Source: Gallionella sp. UBA4737
Lineage (GTDB): Bacteria; Pseudomonadota; Gammaproteobacteria; Burkholderiales; Gallionellaceae
Assembly: GCA_002403995.1 (NCBI GenBank)
Contig: DHIV01000050.1
Coordinates: 1 to 6,080, forward strand
DNA: 6,080 nucleotides
Reading direction: 5' to 3'
Shown here: positions 1-5,435 of the stretch, piece after piece
How the letters are laid out: each line of letters starts with the position of its first letter
Numbering within the stretch: position 1 is the first letter of the stretch
Program-made: the position numbers and the translations under genes
Notes under the pieces: generated by a model
Database searches by the model: none
The model's input: the letters and a program-made list of their open reading frames with translations, nothing else
What the model was told of the DNA's origin: nothing

Positions 1-1
1 C

Positions 2-667
2 GTTCACAACATGCTGGAAGTGCGGCTATTGCACAAGGCGGCCCGCAATAACGGCAAGTTGCTGGAATCCCTGGCGCTGAATGATCCGCTGACGGGGCTT
101 GCGAACAGGCGGTTGCTGGCCGACAGAATGTCGATGGCCATTGCACATGCGCAAAGGAACAAGACATCCATGGCGGTGGTGTATCTGGATCTGGACGGAT
201 TCAAGCAGATCAACGACACGTTGGGACACAGTGCCGGGGACGTCCTGCTGAAAATGGTTGCAGGGCGCCTGGAGGCAGCGGTGCGCCAGGAAGACACGGT
301 GGCGCGTTTGGGCGGTGACGAATTCATGACTGCTCTGTGGCACATCAGCAATAGTGATGAAGCAGCCACGGTGGCATTAAAACTAATTGAGACGGTGTCG
401 CAACCCTATAGCATCGATGGACATACCGTCAACATCACCACCAGCGCAGGTGTCGCCATCTATCCTCTGCATGGCGAGGACGCCGACACGCTGATGAAGA
501 GCGCGGATCTGGCCTTGTATGAAGCCAAGCATTCGGGCAAGAACGCCTATCGAATCTCAAGGTGTACAGGCCTGTCAGGGGTTGCGCGCATTCAACATGA
601 TGCGCCTGCATTCAACGCAGTATTGCCAGATGATTCAATGAAAGGGAAGGTGCCAATTAATGGTTAA
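2..667 (+). CDS. Response regulator diguanylate cyclase (REC-GGDEF), 5'-truncated by the window
   Basis: The reading frame is open to the left window edge; the first codons read VHNMLEVRLL, matching the end of the receiver domain in the next two genes, so most of REC and the true start lie outside. The ATG at 11 is internal. The visible part is a full GGDEF domain: LTGLANRRLL, the metal-binding strand YLDLDGFKQIND, the I-site RQED (284-295), and a canonical GGDEF at 311-325 exactly five residues after the I-site, then an ending with LYEAKHSGKNAYRI. These are the residues known from PleD-type diguanylate cyclases, which make cyclic di-GMP from two GTP and are inhibited through RxxD. A poorly conserved tail of about 35 residues follows. 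Its stop overlaps the next start by 8 nt, implying translational coupling. Activity is inferred from motifs; the phosphoacceptor cannot be checked. Confidence 0.93.
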   Translation, partial: VHNMLEVRLLHKAARNNGKLLESLALNDPLTGLANRRLLADRMSMAIAHAQRNKTSMAVVYLDLDGFKQINDTLGHSAGDVLLKMVAGRLEAAVRQEDTVARLGGDEFMTALWHISNSDEAATVALKLIETVSQPYSIDGHTVNITTSAGVAIYPLHGEDADTLMKSADLALYEAKHSGKNAYRISRCTGLSGVARIQHDAPAFNAVLPDDSMKGKVPING

Positions 668-1613
668 TTTATCCGATATTCTTAACGCCAGCATTCTGAT
701 CGTAGACGACCAGGAAGCCAATGTGCAGCTGCTTGGGGAAATGCTGCGCGAAGGTGGCTACGTTTGCATATCGGCGACGACAGATCCATCTGCAGTCTGT
801 GAGCTGCATCGCAAAAACCGCTACGACCTGATCCTGCTCGATCTGAAAATGCCCGGCATGGATGGCTTCCAGGTGATGGAAGCCCTCAAGGAAACCGAAG
901 CGGACGGCTACCTTCCGGTACTCGTGATCACCTCCCTGCATGATCACAAGTTGCATGCGCTGGCCGCCGGCGCGAAGGATTTCGTCGCCAAACCGTTTGA
1001 CCTGGTCGAAGTGAAGACGCGTATCCATAACATGCTGGAAGTGCGGCTGTTGTACAAACGACTCGAGCAACACAGCCGAGAACAGGAAACTTTGGCGCTG
1101 CATGACGCGCTGACCGGCTTGCCGAATAGACGCCTTTTGATGGACAGACTTTCATTGTCCATCGCCCATGCACACAGGAACGGGCTTCCTATGGCGGTGA
1201 TGGATCTGGACGATTTTAAACTGATCAATGACACGCTGGGCCACGATGCGGGCGATACTCTGCTGAGCATGGTCGCTGCACGCTTGGTGGCTGCGGTACG
1301 CCAGGAGGACACGGTGGCGCGCCTGAGTGGCGACGAATATGTGATCGCGCTATGGGAATACAGCCATGACGACGATCTGGCCAAGCTGGCGGCTAAGGTG
1401 TTGCAGGCCGTGTCACAACCCTATGACTTTCAAGGACGCAGCGTGGGCATTACCGCCAGTGTCGGGGTCGGTATTTACCCCATGCATGGCGAGGATGTGG
1501 AAACACTGATGAAGAGCGCGGATATGGCCTTGTATGAGGCCAAGCGCACAGGCAAGAACGCCTGTTGCATTGCAGCGCGCGCTCACCCTGTCGCCGTTGG
1601 CGCGTTGACGTAA
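660..1613 (+). CDS. REC-GGDEF response regulator with degenerate SGDEY active site
   Basis: A complete 317-residue protein. The start at 660 is supported by a purine-rich site (AGGGAAGG, 643-650) and by overlap with the preceding stop. The receiver domain (about 10-128) has the acidic pair D16/D17, phosphoacceptor D61 in LLDLKMPGMDG, T91 and K111 in AKPF. A short helical linker leads to the GGDEF domain (about 145-305), with LTGLPNRRLL, guanine-contact candidates N190 and D199, I-site RQED 214-217, and SGDEY at 223-227 (1326-1340) in place of GGDEF. Relative to the upstream paralogue, two residues are missing just before the metal-binding Asp (MAVMDLD, 178-184). SGDEF-type enzymes can be active, so the Ser alone does not prove loss; the added Tyr and shortened strand make reduced or lost synthesis plausible, with the intact I-site allowing c-di-GMP binding. 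It is a tandem paralogue of its neighbours. Confidence 0.95.
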   Translation: MVNLSDILNASILIVDDQEANVQLLGEMLREGGYVCISATTDPSAVCELHRKNRYDLILLDLKMPGMDGFQVMEALKETEADGYLPVLVITSLHDHKLHALAAGAKDFVAKPFDLVEVKTRIHNMLEVRLLYKRLEQHSREQETLALHDALTGLPNRRLLMDRLSLSIAHAHRNGLPMAVMDLDDFKLINDTLGHDAGDTLLSMVAARLVAAVRQEDTVARLSGDEYVIALWEYSHDDDLAKLAAKVLQAVSQPYDFQGRSVGITASVGVGIYPMHGEDVETLMKSADMALYEAKRTGKNACCIAARAHPVAVGALT

Positions 1614-1653
1614 GCTGTCTTCATGGCGCTGAATCTCAGTGTAACTTTGAATT

Positions 1654-1660
1654 AAAGGAG
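1654..1660 (+). promoter_or_regulatory. Ribosome binding site deciding the start of the REC-PAS gene
   Basis: AAAGGAG lies 9 nt before the ATG at 1670. It selects this start over an in-frame ATG at 1565 that would lie inside the preceding gene and add 35 residues with no similarity to receiver domains. The chosen start also places the receiver motifs at exactly the same residue numbers as in the upstream paralogue. Confidence 0.85.
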
Positions 1661-1669
1661 ATAAATCTC

Positions 1670-2521
1670 ATGGTGAGTACCCAGGAAATTCATAATGCCA
1701 GCATACTGATCGTTGACGATCAGGAAGCCAATGTGCAGCTGCTGGAGCAAATGCTGCGTGAAGACGGCTATCGGCTCCTTTCATCGACAACTGATCCCCG
1801 TGAAGTTTGGGCGCTTCACCATAGAAACCACTACGACCTGATCCTGCTCGATCTGCTGATGCCCGGCATGGATGGCTTCCAGGTGATGGAAGCCCTCAAG
1901 GAAACCGAAACGGATGGCTACCTTCCGGTGCTCGTGATCACCGCCCAACCGGGTCACAAGCTGCGCGCGCTGGCCGCCGGCGCGAAGGATTTCGTCGCCA
2001 AACCGTTTGACCTGGTCGAGGTGAAGACGCGTATCCATAACATGCTGGAAGTGCGGCTGTTATACAGCAAGCTGGAGAATTACAACAAGGTGCTGGAACA
2101 GACGGTACAGGAACGGACCGCCGAACTGCAAAGAAGCGAAACGCGTTTTCGCCGCCTGACCGAACTGTCGTCCGACTGGTATTGGGAACAGGACGAGAAC
2201 GGGCATTTCACCAAGATCTCCGGCCCGGTGCAAGAAATGCTCGGCATCGGGGTAGACGGTGCGCTGGTCAAACCAAGGGATGATCATGGGATGCACTGGG
2301 ATGAGGCCGAACGGAAAATACTCGAGGCGAACCTGGCTGCCAGACGGCCGTTCCTGGATTTCGTCTACACCCGCACCAATCCCGATGGCTCGCGGCAATA
2401 TCTGATGGTGAGCGGGGAACCGATGTTCGACGCCTCCGGCCGCTTTACCGGTTACCGCGGGATAGGCAAGGATGTGACCGAATCTATGCTGCACAATTAT
2501 GAACTGCCTCCGAAGCACTAA
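1670..2521 (+). CDS. Response regulator with REC-PAS architecture and no recognisable output domain
   Basis: A 283-residue protein. The receiver domain (about 10-128) has D16/D17, phosphoacceptor D61 (LLDLLMPGMDG), T91 and K111, and aligns gap-free with the preceding gene's receiver. A predicted helical/coiled-coil segment follows (about 130-158, KLENYNKVLEQTVQERTAEL), of the kind that joins signalling modules. Then comes a PAS/PAC domain (about 158-272): FRRLTELSSDWYWEQDENG is a typical PAS entry and GYRGIGKDVTE a typical PAC end. In relatives, a GGDEF, EAL or histidine kinase module normally follows; here the protein stops 11 residues later (SMLHNYELPPKH). The ligand of the PAS domain cannot be told. 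It could act through protein contacts, as a phosphate sink, or be a truncated remnant; no continuing output-domain similarity is visible after the stop. It lies 56 bp behind the preceding gene and is probably in the same transcript. Confidence 0.93.
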   Translation: MVSTQEIHNASILIVDDQEANVQLLEQMLREDGYRLLSSTTDPREVWALHHRNHYDLILLDLLMPGMDGFQVMEALKETETDGYLPVLVITAQPGHKLRALAAGAKDFVAKPFDLVEVKTRIHNMLEVRLLYSKLENYNKVLEQTVQERTAELQRSETRFRRLTELSSDWYWEQDENGHFTKISGPVQEMLGIGVDGALVKPRDDHGMHWDEAERKILEANLAARRPFLDFVYTRTNPDGSRQYLMVSGEPMFDASGRFTGYRGIGKDVTESMLHNYELPPKH

Positions 2522-2601
2522 ATACCCTTAGGCAAAATTCCTCCAGCTGCCGCAGTTGCCCTGAGTGCAATTTGAGCAGGGTCTGTGCCTGGCCCCCGCC
2601 C

Positions 2602-2627
2602 ATCCGGAACAATATGCCAATCCGGAT
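2602..2627. repeat. Short inverted repeat after the REC-PAS gene
   Basis: ATCCGGA at 2602-2608 pairs perfectly with TCCGGAT at 2621-2627 across a 12-nt loop. The right arm is also part of the small palindrome AATCCGGATT (2619-2628). It could help end rightward transcription, but there is no U-tract after it on the + strand and the stem is short, so function is uncertain. Confidence 0.35.
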
Positions 2628-2629
2628 TG

Positions 2630-2661
2630 ATAAATAAAAGCGCCCGCGATCATGCGGGCGC
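2630..2661 (-). terminator. Intrinsic terminator of the leftward BON/coiled-coil/LapA operon
   Basis: GCGCCCGC (2640-2647) and GCGGGCGC (2654-2661) form a perfect 8-bp GC stem with a 6-nt loop. Read on the - strand, the hairpin is followed by TTTTATTTA (2639-2631), the classic rho-independent arrangement, about 100 nt after the LapA-domain stop. On the + strand it is followed by an A-rich stretch, not T, so it should work poorly for the rightward genes, although the hairpin itself may still stabilise their 3' ends. Confidence 0.85.
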
Positions 2662-2765
2662 AGAATAAAAAGTCAGACATCTGAATTGAATCTTGCGCCG
2701 CCGGTGTCCGGTCAAATCGCAACCAGGTTAAAGTCTGGCAGAGGTGCTTCAGTAACGGGTCAGGC

Positions 2766-2990
2766 TCAACGGTGATACACCAACTCATTTTTTGTTCTTC
2801 GATACAAGTGATAGCTGTGCAATAGCCAACCCAAAACGAATCCCGTCATCAATGTGAAAAATATTAACAGCGCACTCGACATCGAAGCTTTCCAGTATAG
2901 AAAGCTGATCTCGACTACAACAACATTTTGCGCGATAAAGATAACCGCCAGGCTACCGAGAATAAGTGCCAGTATCAGTCTTGAGTTCAT
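2766..2990 (-). CDS. LapA-domain (DUF1049) small inner-membrane protein
   Basis: A 74-residue protein with two hydrophobic segments (about 5-21 and 39-58) and a short basic C-terminal tail (HLYRRTKNEL). The pattern of an N-terminal membrane helix ending in FIAQN, a short hydrophobic beta-like stretch (VVVVEISF), a second helix with GFVLGWLL and a positive tail is that of the LapA/DUF1049 family. In enterobacteria LapA works with LapB in controlling lipopolysaccharide synthesis at the inner membrane; here no lapB is adjacent, so the family name should not be read as that exact role. A weak Shine-Dalgarno (GAGAGGG, 3005-2999) lies 8 nt before the ATG. It is the last gene of a three-gene leftward operon, 71 bp behind the coiled-coil gene and followed by a strong terminator. 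Confidence 0.85.
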   Translation of the reverse strand: MNSRLILALILGSLAVIFIAQNVVVVEISFLYWKASMSSALLIFFTLMTGFVLGWLLHSYHLYRRTKNELVYHR

Positions 2991-3061
2991 CTTTCACGCC
3001 CTCTCATGCGGACTGTTGAATACTTCCGGGTAGGCAGGCAGGTGGCCTGGGGTGCGATACT

Positions 3062-3349
3062 TCATTTGAATTTGGAACGGGCGTCAGCTACGCCGGCCTT
3101 AAGTTCATCCCAGATCTTGTCAGCAGTTGTTTTGACCTGCTCCCATGCCTCGCCACTGGCCTTCCCCAGTTCCTTCATTTTTTCAGATGCTGCACGCTGT
3201 TTGGCACGCAACTCTTGAAGTTGCTTGGCACGCATGACCTTCATGTCGGCCCCCGCGTTCTCCGCCTTGGCTTCCAATAAATCGATCTGGGCGCTCCATT
3301 CTTTCAGTTGCGCCTCCATTTTTTGTTTATATGCTTCTTTGATTTCCAT
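3062..3349 (-). CDS. Small coiled-coil protein, sll1863-type stress-response family
   Basis: A 95-residue, highly charged, almost entirely helical protein with no signal peptide or membrane segment. The N-terminus (MEIKEAYKQKMEAQLKEW) and the heptad-like middle rich in Lys, Glu, Ala and Gln, with an amphipathic C-terminus (AWEQVKTTADKIWDELK), resemble small proteins commonly annotated as coiled-coil or sll1863-family stress response proteins; the molecular function of that family is not established as far as I know. The start at 3349 is set by AAGGAG (3361-3356) with 6-nt spacing; an upstream in-frame ATG at 3388 would overlap the BON gene and lacks such a site. It lies 35 bp after the BON lipoprotein stop and 71 bp before the LapA-domain gene, which suggests an envelope or osmotic stress context (inference). 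Confidence 0.8.
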   Translation of the reverse strand: MEIKEAYKQKMEAQLKEWSAQIDLLEAKAENAGADMKVMRAKQLQELRAKQRAASEKMKELGKASGEAWEQVKTTADKIWDELKAGVADARSKFK

Positions 3350-3355
3350 GGCCAG

Positions 3356-3361
3356 CTCCTT
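3356..3361 (-). promoter_or_regulatory. Ribosome binding site deciding the coiled-coil gene start
   Basis: AAGGAG on the - strand, 6 nt before the ATG at 3349. It favours the 95-residue form over the longer open frame from 3388, whose extra 13 residues (MRLSCHQPVKELA) look like translated intergenic sequence. Confidence 0.8.
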
Positions 3362-3384
3362 AACCGGTTGATGACAACTCAATC

Positions 3385-3774
3385 TCATTTATTCGACTTT
3401 ACGACCAACCGGTTTTCAACGTCCTTTACGCCAGCCACCGCACCTGCCAGTTCTTTGGCCCTATCGCTGTTGGACCGCGAATCGACCGATCCGCTTAATG
3501 TCACCACACCTTTTACGGTATCGACACTGATCTGCAGTGTCTTGAGGCCAGGCTCGGCAAAAATGGCCGCTTTGACCTTGGTGGTGATCGCAGTGTCATC
3601 CATGGCCACACCGGCTTGCGCGCTTTGCTCGCCCATTTTTTCACCGACCTTGTCGGCAGTCTGGTCTATCTTTTTACCCGCGGTCTCGGCAGGCCCCGGT
3701 TTGTTGCATGCGGCAAGCCCGGCAAGCAATAACATCGAAACGCTGATTAATTTAAAACTCTGTGACATGTTCAT
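3385..3774 (-). CDS. BON-domain periplasmic lipoprotein
   Basis: A 129-residue protein. The N-terminus is a lipoprotein signal (SFKLISVSMLLLAGLAAC) with lipobox LAAC and acylated Cys at position 23; Asn follows at +2, so the default outer-membrane route is expected. A flexible segment rich in Gly, Lys, Asp and Gln (about 25-58) leads to one BON domain (about 59-125), recognised by DDTAITTKVKAAIF, the VDTVKGVVTLSGSVDS core and the closing VKDVENRLVV. BON domains occur in OsmY-like and related envelope-stress proteins and are thought to bind membranes or other envelope components. The family usually has one or two copies; here there is one. The start at 3774 is fixed by AAAGGAG 6 nt upstream; a second ATG at 3768 is less well spaced. 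It is the first gene of the leftward three-gene operon. Confidence 0.92.
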   Translation of the reverse strand: MNMSQSFKLISVSMLLLAGLAACNKPGPAETAGKKIDQTADKVGEKMGEQSAQAGVAMDDTAITTKVKAAIFAEPGLKTLQISVDTVKGVVTLSGSVDSRSNSDRAKELAGAVAGVKDVENRLVVKSNK

Positions 3775-3780
3775 TTTGAT

Positions 3781-3787
3781 CTCCTTT
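3781..3787 (-). promoter_or_regulatory. Ribosome binding site deciding the BON lipoprotein start
   Basis: AAAGGAG on the - strand, 6 nt before the ATG at 3774. It rules out the longer open frame from 3807, which would put 11 polar residues ahead of the signal peptide. Confidence 0.85.
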
Positions 3788-3813
3788 GTCCGGTTAATTT
3801 GGGCCACTCAACC

Positions 3814-3839
3814 AGGATAGCTTAAGTGGTCTATCGCAA
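3814..3839 (-). promoter_or_regulatory. Possible promoter of the BON/coiled-coil/LapA operon
   Basis: On the - strand CTATCCT (3820-3814) matches the sigma-S-type -10 consensus CTATACT at six of seven positions and is preceded by TTGCGA (3839-3834). The spacing between the hexamers is only 14 nt, too short for a good sigma-70 promoter, so only the -10 is suggestive. The position, about 40 nt before the start codon, is reasonable. A stationary-phase or osmotic-stress promoter would suit the genes, but this is a weak call. Confidence 0.25.
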
Positions 3840-3840
3840 A

Positions 3841-3853
3841 CACACGCCGTGTG
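3841..3853. promoter_or_regulatory. 13-bp palindrome upstream of the BON operon, possible operator
   Basis: CACACG-C-CGTGTG is a perfect inverted repeat with 6-bp arms around one central base. It lies 67 nt upstream of the BON start codon and just upstream of the possible promoter, between that operon and the terminator hairpin of the OmpA-type gene. This is where an activator or repressor dimer could bind. I do not recognise the regulator. Confidence 0.3.
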
Positions 3854-3875
3854 AAAATGCAGCAGACGAACAGGG

Positions 3876-3901
3876 GGGCTTGGTCAAAAGCGACCAAGCC
3901 C
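3876..3901 (-). terminator. Hairpin behind the OmpA-type gene, probable terminator or 3'-end stabiliser
   Basis: GGGCTTGGTC (3876-3885) and GACCAAGCCC (3892-3901) form a perfect 10-bp stem with a 6-nt loop, starting 10 nt after the OmpA stop codon. On the - strand it is followed by CCCCTGTTCG-like sequence, not a U-run, so it is not a textbook rho-independent terminator. It may act with Rho, or protect the 3' end of the abundant porin mRNA. Confidence 0.6.
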
Positions 3902-3911
3902 ATTCCTGCTG

Positions 3912-5390
3912 CTATCTGTTTGGGTAGTTGATGATGATGTTGGCCCTGCGGTTTTCCTGCTGTCCTGCCAGGGTGATGTCGTAGGCGACACGCCCGGTAT
4001 CGCCGTATGCCTCGGTGGAAAGCCGCGAACGGGATATCCCCTGTTTATCCGCCAGGTAATCCACCACGTTCTGAGCGCGATCCTGGGCGAGTTGCATCGC
4101 CACCCCGGGGTTCATCTTCTCTCTGTCGGCGTCGGTGCCGACATATTTGTCGGAGTGCCCCTCCACCGTTGCTGTGACCTCAGGATTTGCCTTCATGAAA
4201 TCCGCTACCTGGCGAAGACCGTCAAGATCCTGCGGATCAATGTTGGACTTGCCCTCGTCGAAGCCCAATTCCATCGCCATGGTGATCCTGGCCGGTTGAA
4301 CCTTGAGTCCCGCGATATCCGTCACGCATGCGATGACAGCATCGATACGCCGGTTCGCCTGCTGGCCTTCGCTAGTGTCGTTGTCAGCGATGGGGCGCGT
4401 ATCTCCGTATCCCACTGCCGTCAGCCGGGAACGGTCAATATGCAGGTCATTAACCAGGTAATTCACCACGCTGTCCGCGCGCTGCTGGGAAAGTTTCAGG
4501 TTGTAGTCACTCTCTCCTACATCGTCGGTGTGCCCCTCGATCACAGCCGTGGTGTCGGGATATTTATTCATGTAGGTTCCCAGTACGGCGAGCTTCTCCT
4601 TGTCTTCGCGACCAACATCCTGCTCCTTAATCTCGAACTGGATGTCGAGTATGCTGCAGTACCGCTGCGTCTGGGGCTTAACCTTGACCGGCACGATGAC
4701 CCGCGCCAATGGGGGAGGGGTCACAGCTTTTTTCTGGCCGAAGCGATAGACCAAACCGACCGAATACATGTTGATGTCGCCTCTGTTGCCGACGGCATCA
4801 TCGATCCGGTAGCGTTCCGCCTCGGCGCGCATTCCCAGAGACCTGTTGAAGTCATATTGAACCCCCACGCCGGCCTTGTAGTTTGTAGCGTTCTTGCTGG
4901 GATTCGGATCCGCCGGTATGGGAACAACGCCCGAGCTGGAGAATTCGTCTTTGGCTTGTGCATACTGCAAGCCCAGCCGGCCGAACACGGAAAATTTATT
5001 ACCAAGAGGCATTATGCCGACTGCATCCAGATTCAAGCCCTGGAGCTTGATCTTTCCGTTCAGTGTTCCCGCCGGTAACGTGGTCGCCGTATAACCGAAC
5101 TTTCCCAGATTGAAGTAGCCAGCTTCAAGGGCAAAATTCTTGTTGAACTGGTAACCGCCAAAAAGCTTGAAGGCGGTGTTGCTGTCATCATCGCTGATCG
5201 AGACCGAGCCCGGCAACTGAGCGGTGATCCGCGCATCGTCGATTTTAGCTCTCGATTGGCCGATGTTACCCCCAAGGTACCAGAATGGAGCGTCCGCCAT
5301 TGCGAATGGGCTGTTCAGTACAGCGCACCCTACCAAGCCGAGTGCACCTACGGTTTTAGCTGCTTTTTTCATTTTATTCATGTTATTCAT
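3912..5390 (-). CDS. OmpA-family outer membrane porin with two tandem peptidoglycan-binding domains
   Basis: A 492-residue protein. It has a signal peptide (about 1-32, cleavage expected after FAMA before DAPFW), then an eight-strand-type beta-barrel (about 35-217: WYLGGNIGQSRA, KLFGGYQFNKNFALEAGYF, YKAGVGVQYDFN, closing YSVGLVYRFG). A Pro-rich linker (PPPLARVIVPVKVKP) follows, then two OmpA_C domains. Domain 1 (about 245-355) has EGHTDD with D289 and QQRADSV with R304, spaced 15 residues like the peptidoglycan-binding Asp/Arg pair of A. baumannii OmpA, and NRRID. Domain 2 (about 370-490) has VEGHSD (D414), LAQDRAQ (R438) and ENRRANI, with about nine extra residues between Asp and Arg. Usual OmpA proteins have one such domain and about 350 residues. 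Cys245 and Cys354 bracket domain 1. The start at 5390 is set by GGAG six nt upstream. It lies 45 bp after the ice-binding-like gene. Confidence 0.95.
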   Translation of the reverse strand: MNNMNKMKKAAKTVGALGLVGCAVLNSPFAMADAPFWYLGGNIGQSRAKIDDARITAQLPGSVSISDDDSNTAFKLFGGYQFNKNFALEAGYFNLGKFGYTATTLPAGTLNGKIKLQGLNLDAVGIMPLGNKFSVFGRLGLQYAQAKDEFSSSGVVPIPADPNPSKNATNYKAGVGVQYDFNRSLGMRAEAERYRIDDAVGNRGDINMYSVGLVYRFGQKKAVTPPPLARVIVPVKVKPQTQRYCSILDIQFEIKEQDVGREDKEKLAVLGTYMNKYPDTTAVIEGHTDDVGESDYNLKLSQQRADSVVNYLVNDLHIDRSRLTAVGYGDTRPIADNDTSEGQQANRRIDAVIACVTDIAGLKVQPARITMAMELGFDEGKSNIDPQDLDGLRQVADFMKANPEVTATVEGHSDKYVGTDADREKMNPGVAMQLAQDRAQNVVDYLADKQGISRSRLSTEAYGDTGRVAYDITLAGQQENRRANIIINYPNR

Positions 5391-5396
5391 GTCGTT

Positions 5397-5400
5397 CTCC
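5397..5400 (-). promoter_or_regulatory. Ribosome binding site deciding the OmpA-type start
   Basis: GGAG (within TTTTGGAG on the - strand) lies 6 nt before the ATG at 5390. The longer open frame from 5417 would start upstream of this site, and the next in-frame ATG (5381) is 15 nt away, so 5390 is preferred. Confidence 0.8.
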
Positions 5401-5435
5401 AAAATAATTTGGTGCAAGTCATCGAGTGCCGCCGA

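Larger units (their letters stand above)
2522..2765. other. Gene-free convergence zone between the rightward and leftward genes
   Basis: No credible coding sequence is seen in this 244-bp stretch; the open frame on the - strand here overlaps the LapA-domain gene and has no protein-like character. It contains two inverted repeats described separately (2602-2627 and 2640-2661). The remainder, about 2662-2765, shows only weak short palindromes. Confidence 0.7.

Noticed and set aside
11..13. ATG at 11 as the start of the first GGDEF gene
   Set aside because: The frame is open upstream and the preceding residues (VHN) match the end of the receiver domain in the paralogues, so this Met is internal.
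1565..1669. Longer form of the REC-PAS protein starting at 1565
   Set aside because: It would overlap the preceding gene by 49 bp and add 35 residues without receiver similarity; the ATG at 1670 has a strong ribosome site and aligns exactly with the paralogue.
660..2061. Repeated tracts as an insertion sequence or other mobile element
   Set aside because: The repeated DNA is coding sequence for receiver domains in register with the genes; there is no transposase, terminal inverted repeat or target duplication.
2602..2661. Two hairpins as a CRISPR array or attachment site
   Set aside because: The repeats differ in sequence, there are no regular spacers and no integrase or tRNA nearby; a terminator role explains the stronger one.
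2528..2788. - strand open frame of 86 codons in the convergence zone
   Set aside because: It overlaps the end of the LapA-domain gene, runs through the terminator hairpin and has no protein-like composition or ribosome site.
4092..5078. Long + strand open frame of 328 codons
   Set aside because: It lies antisense to the OmpA-type gene, whose domains are unmistakable; the translated product has no recognisable motif and reflects codon bias on the opposite strand.
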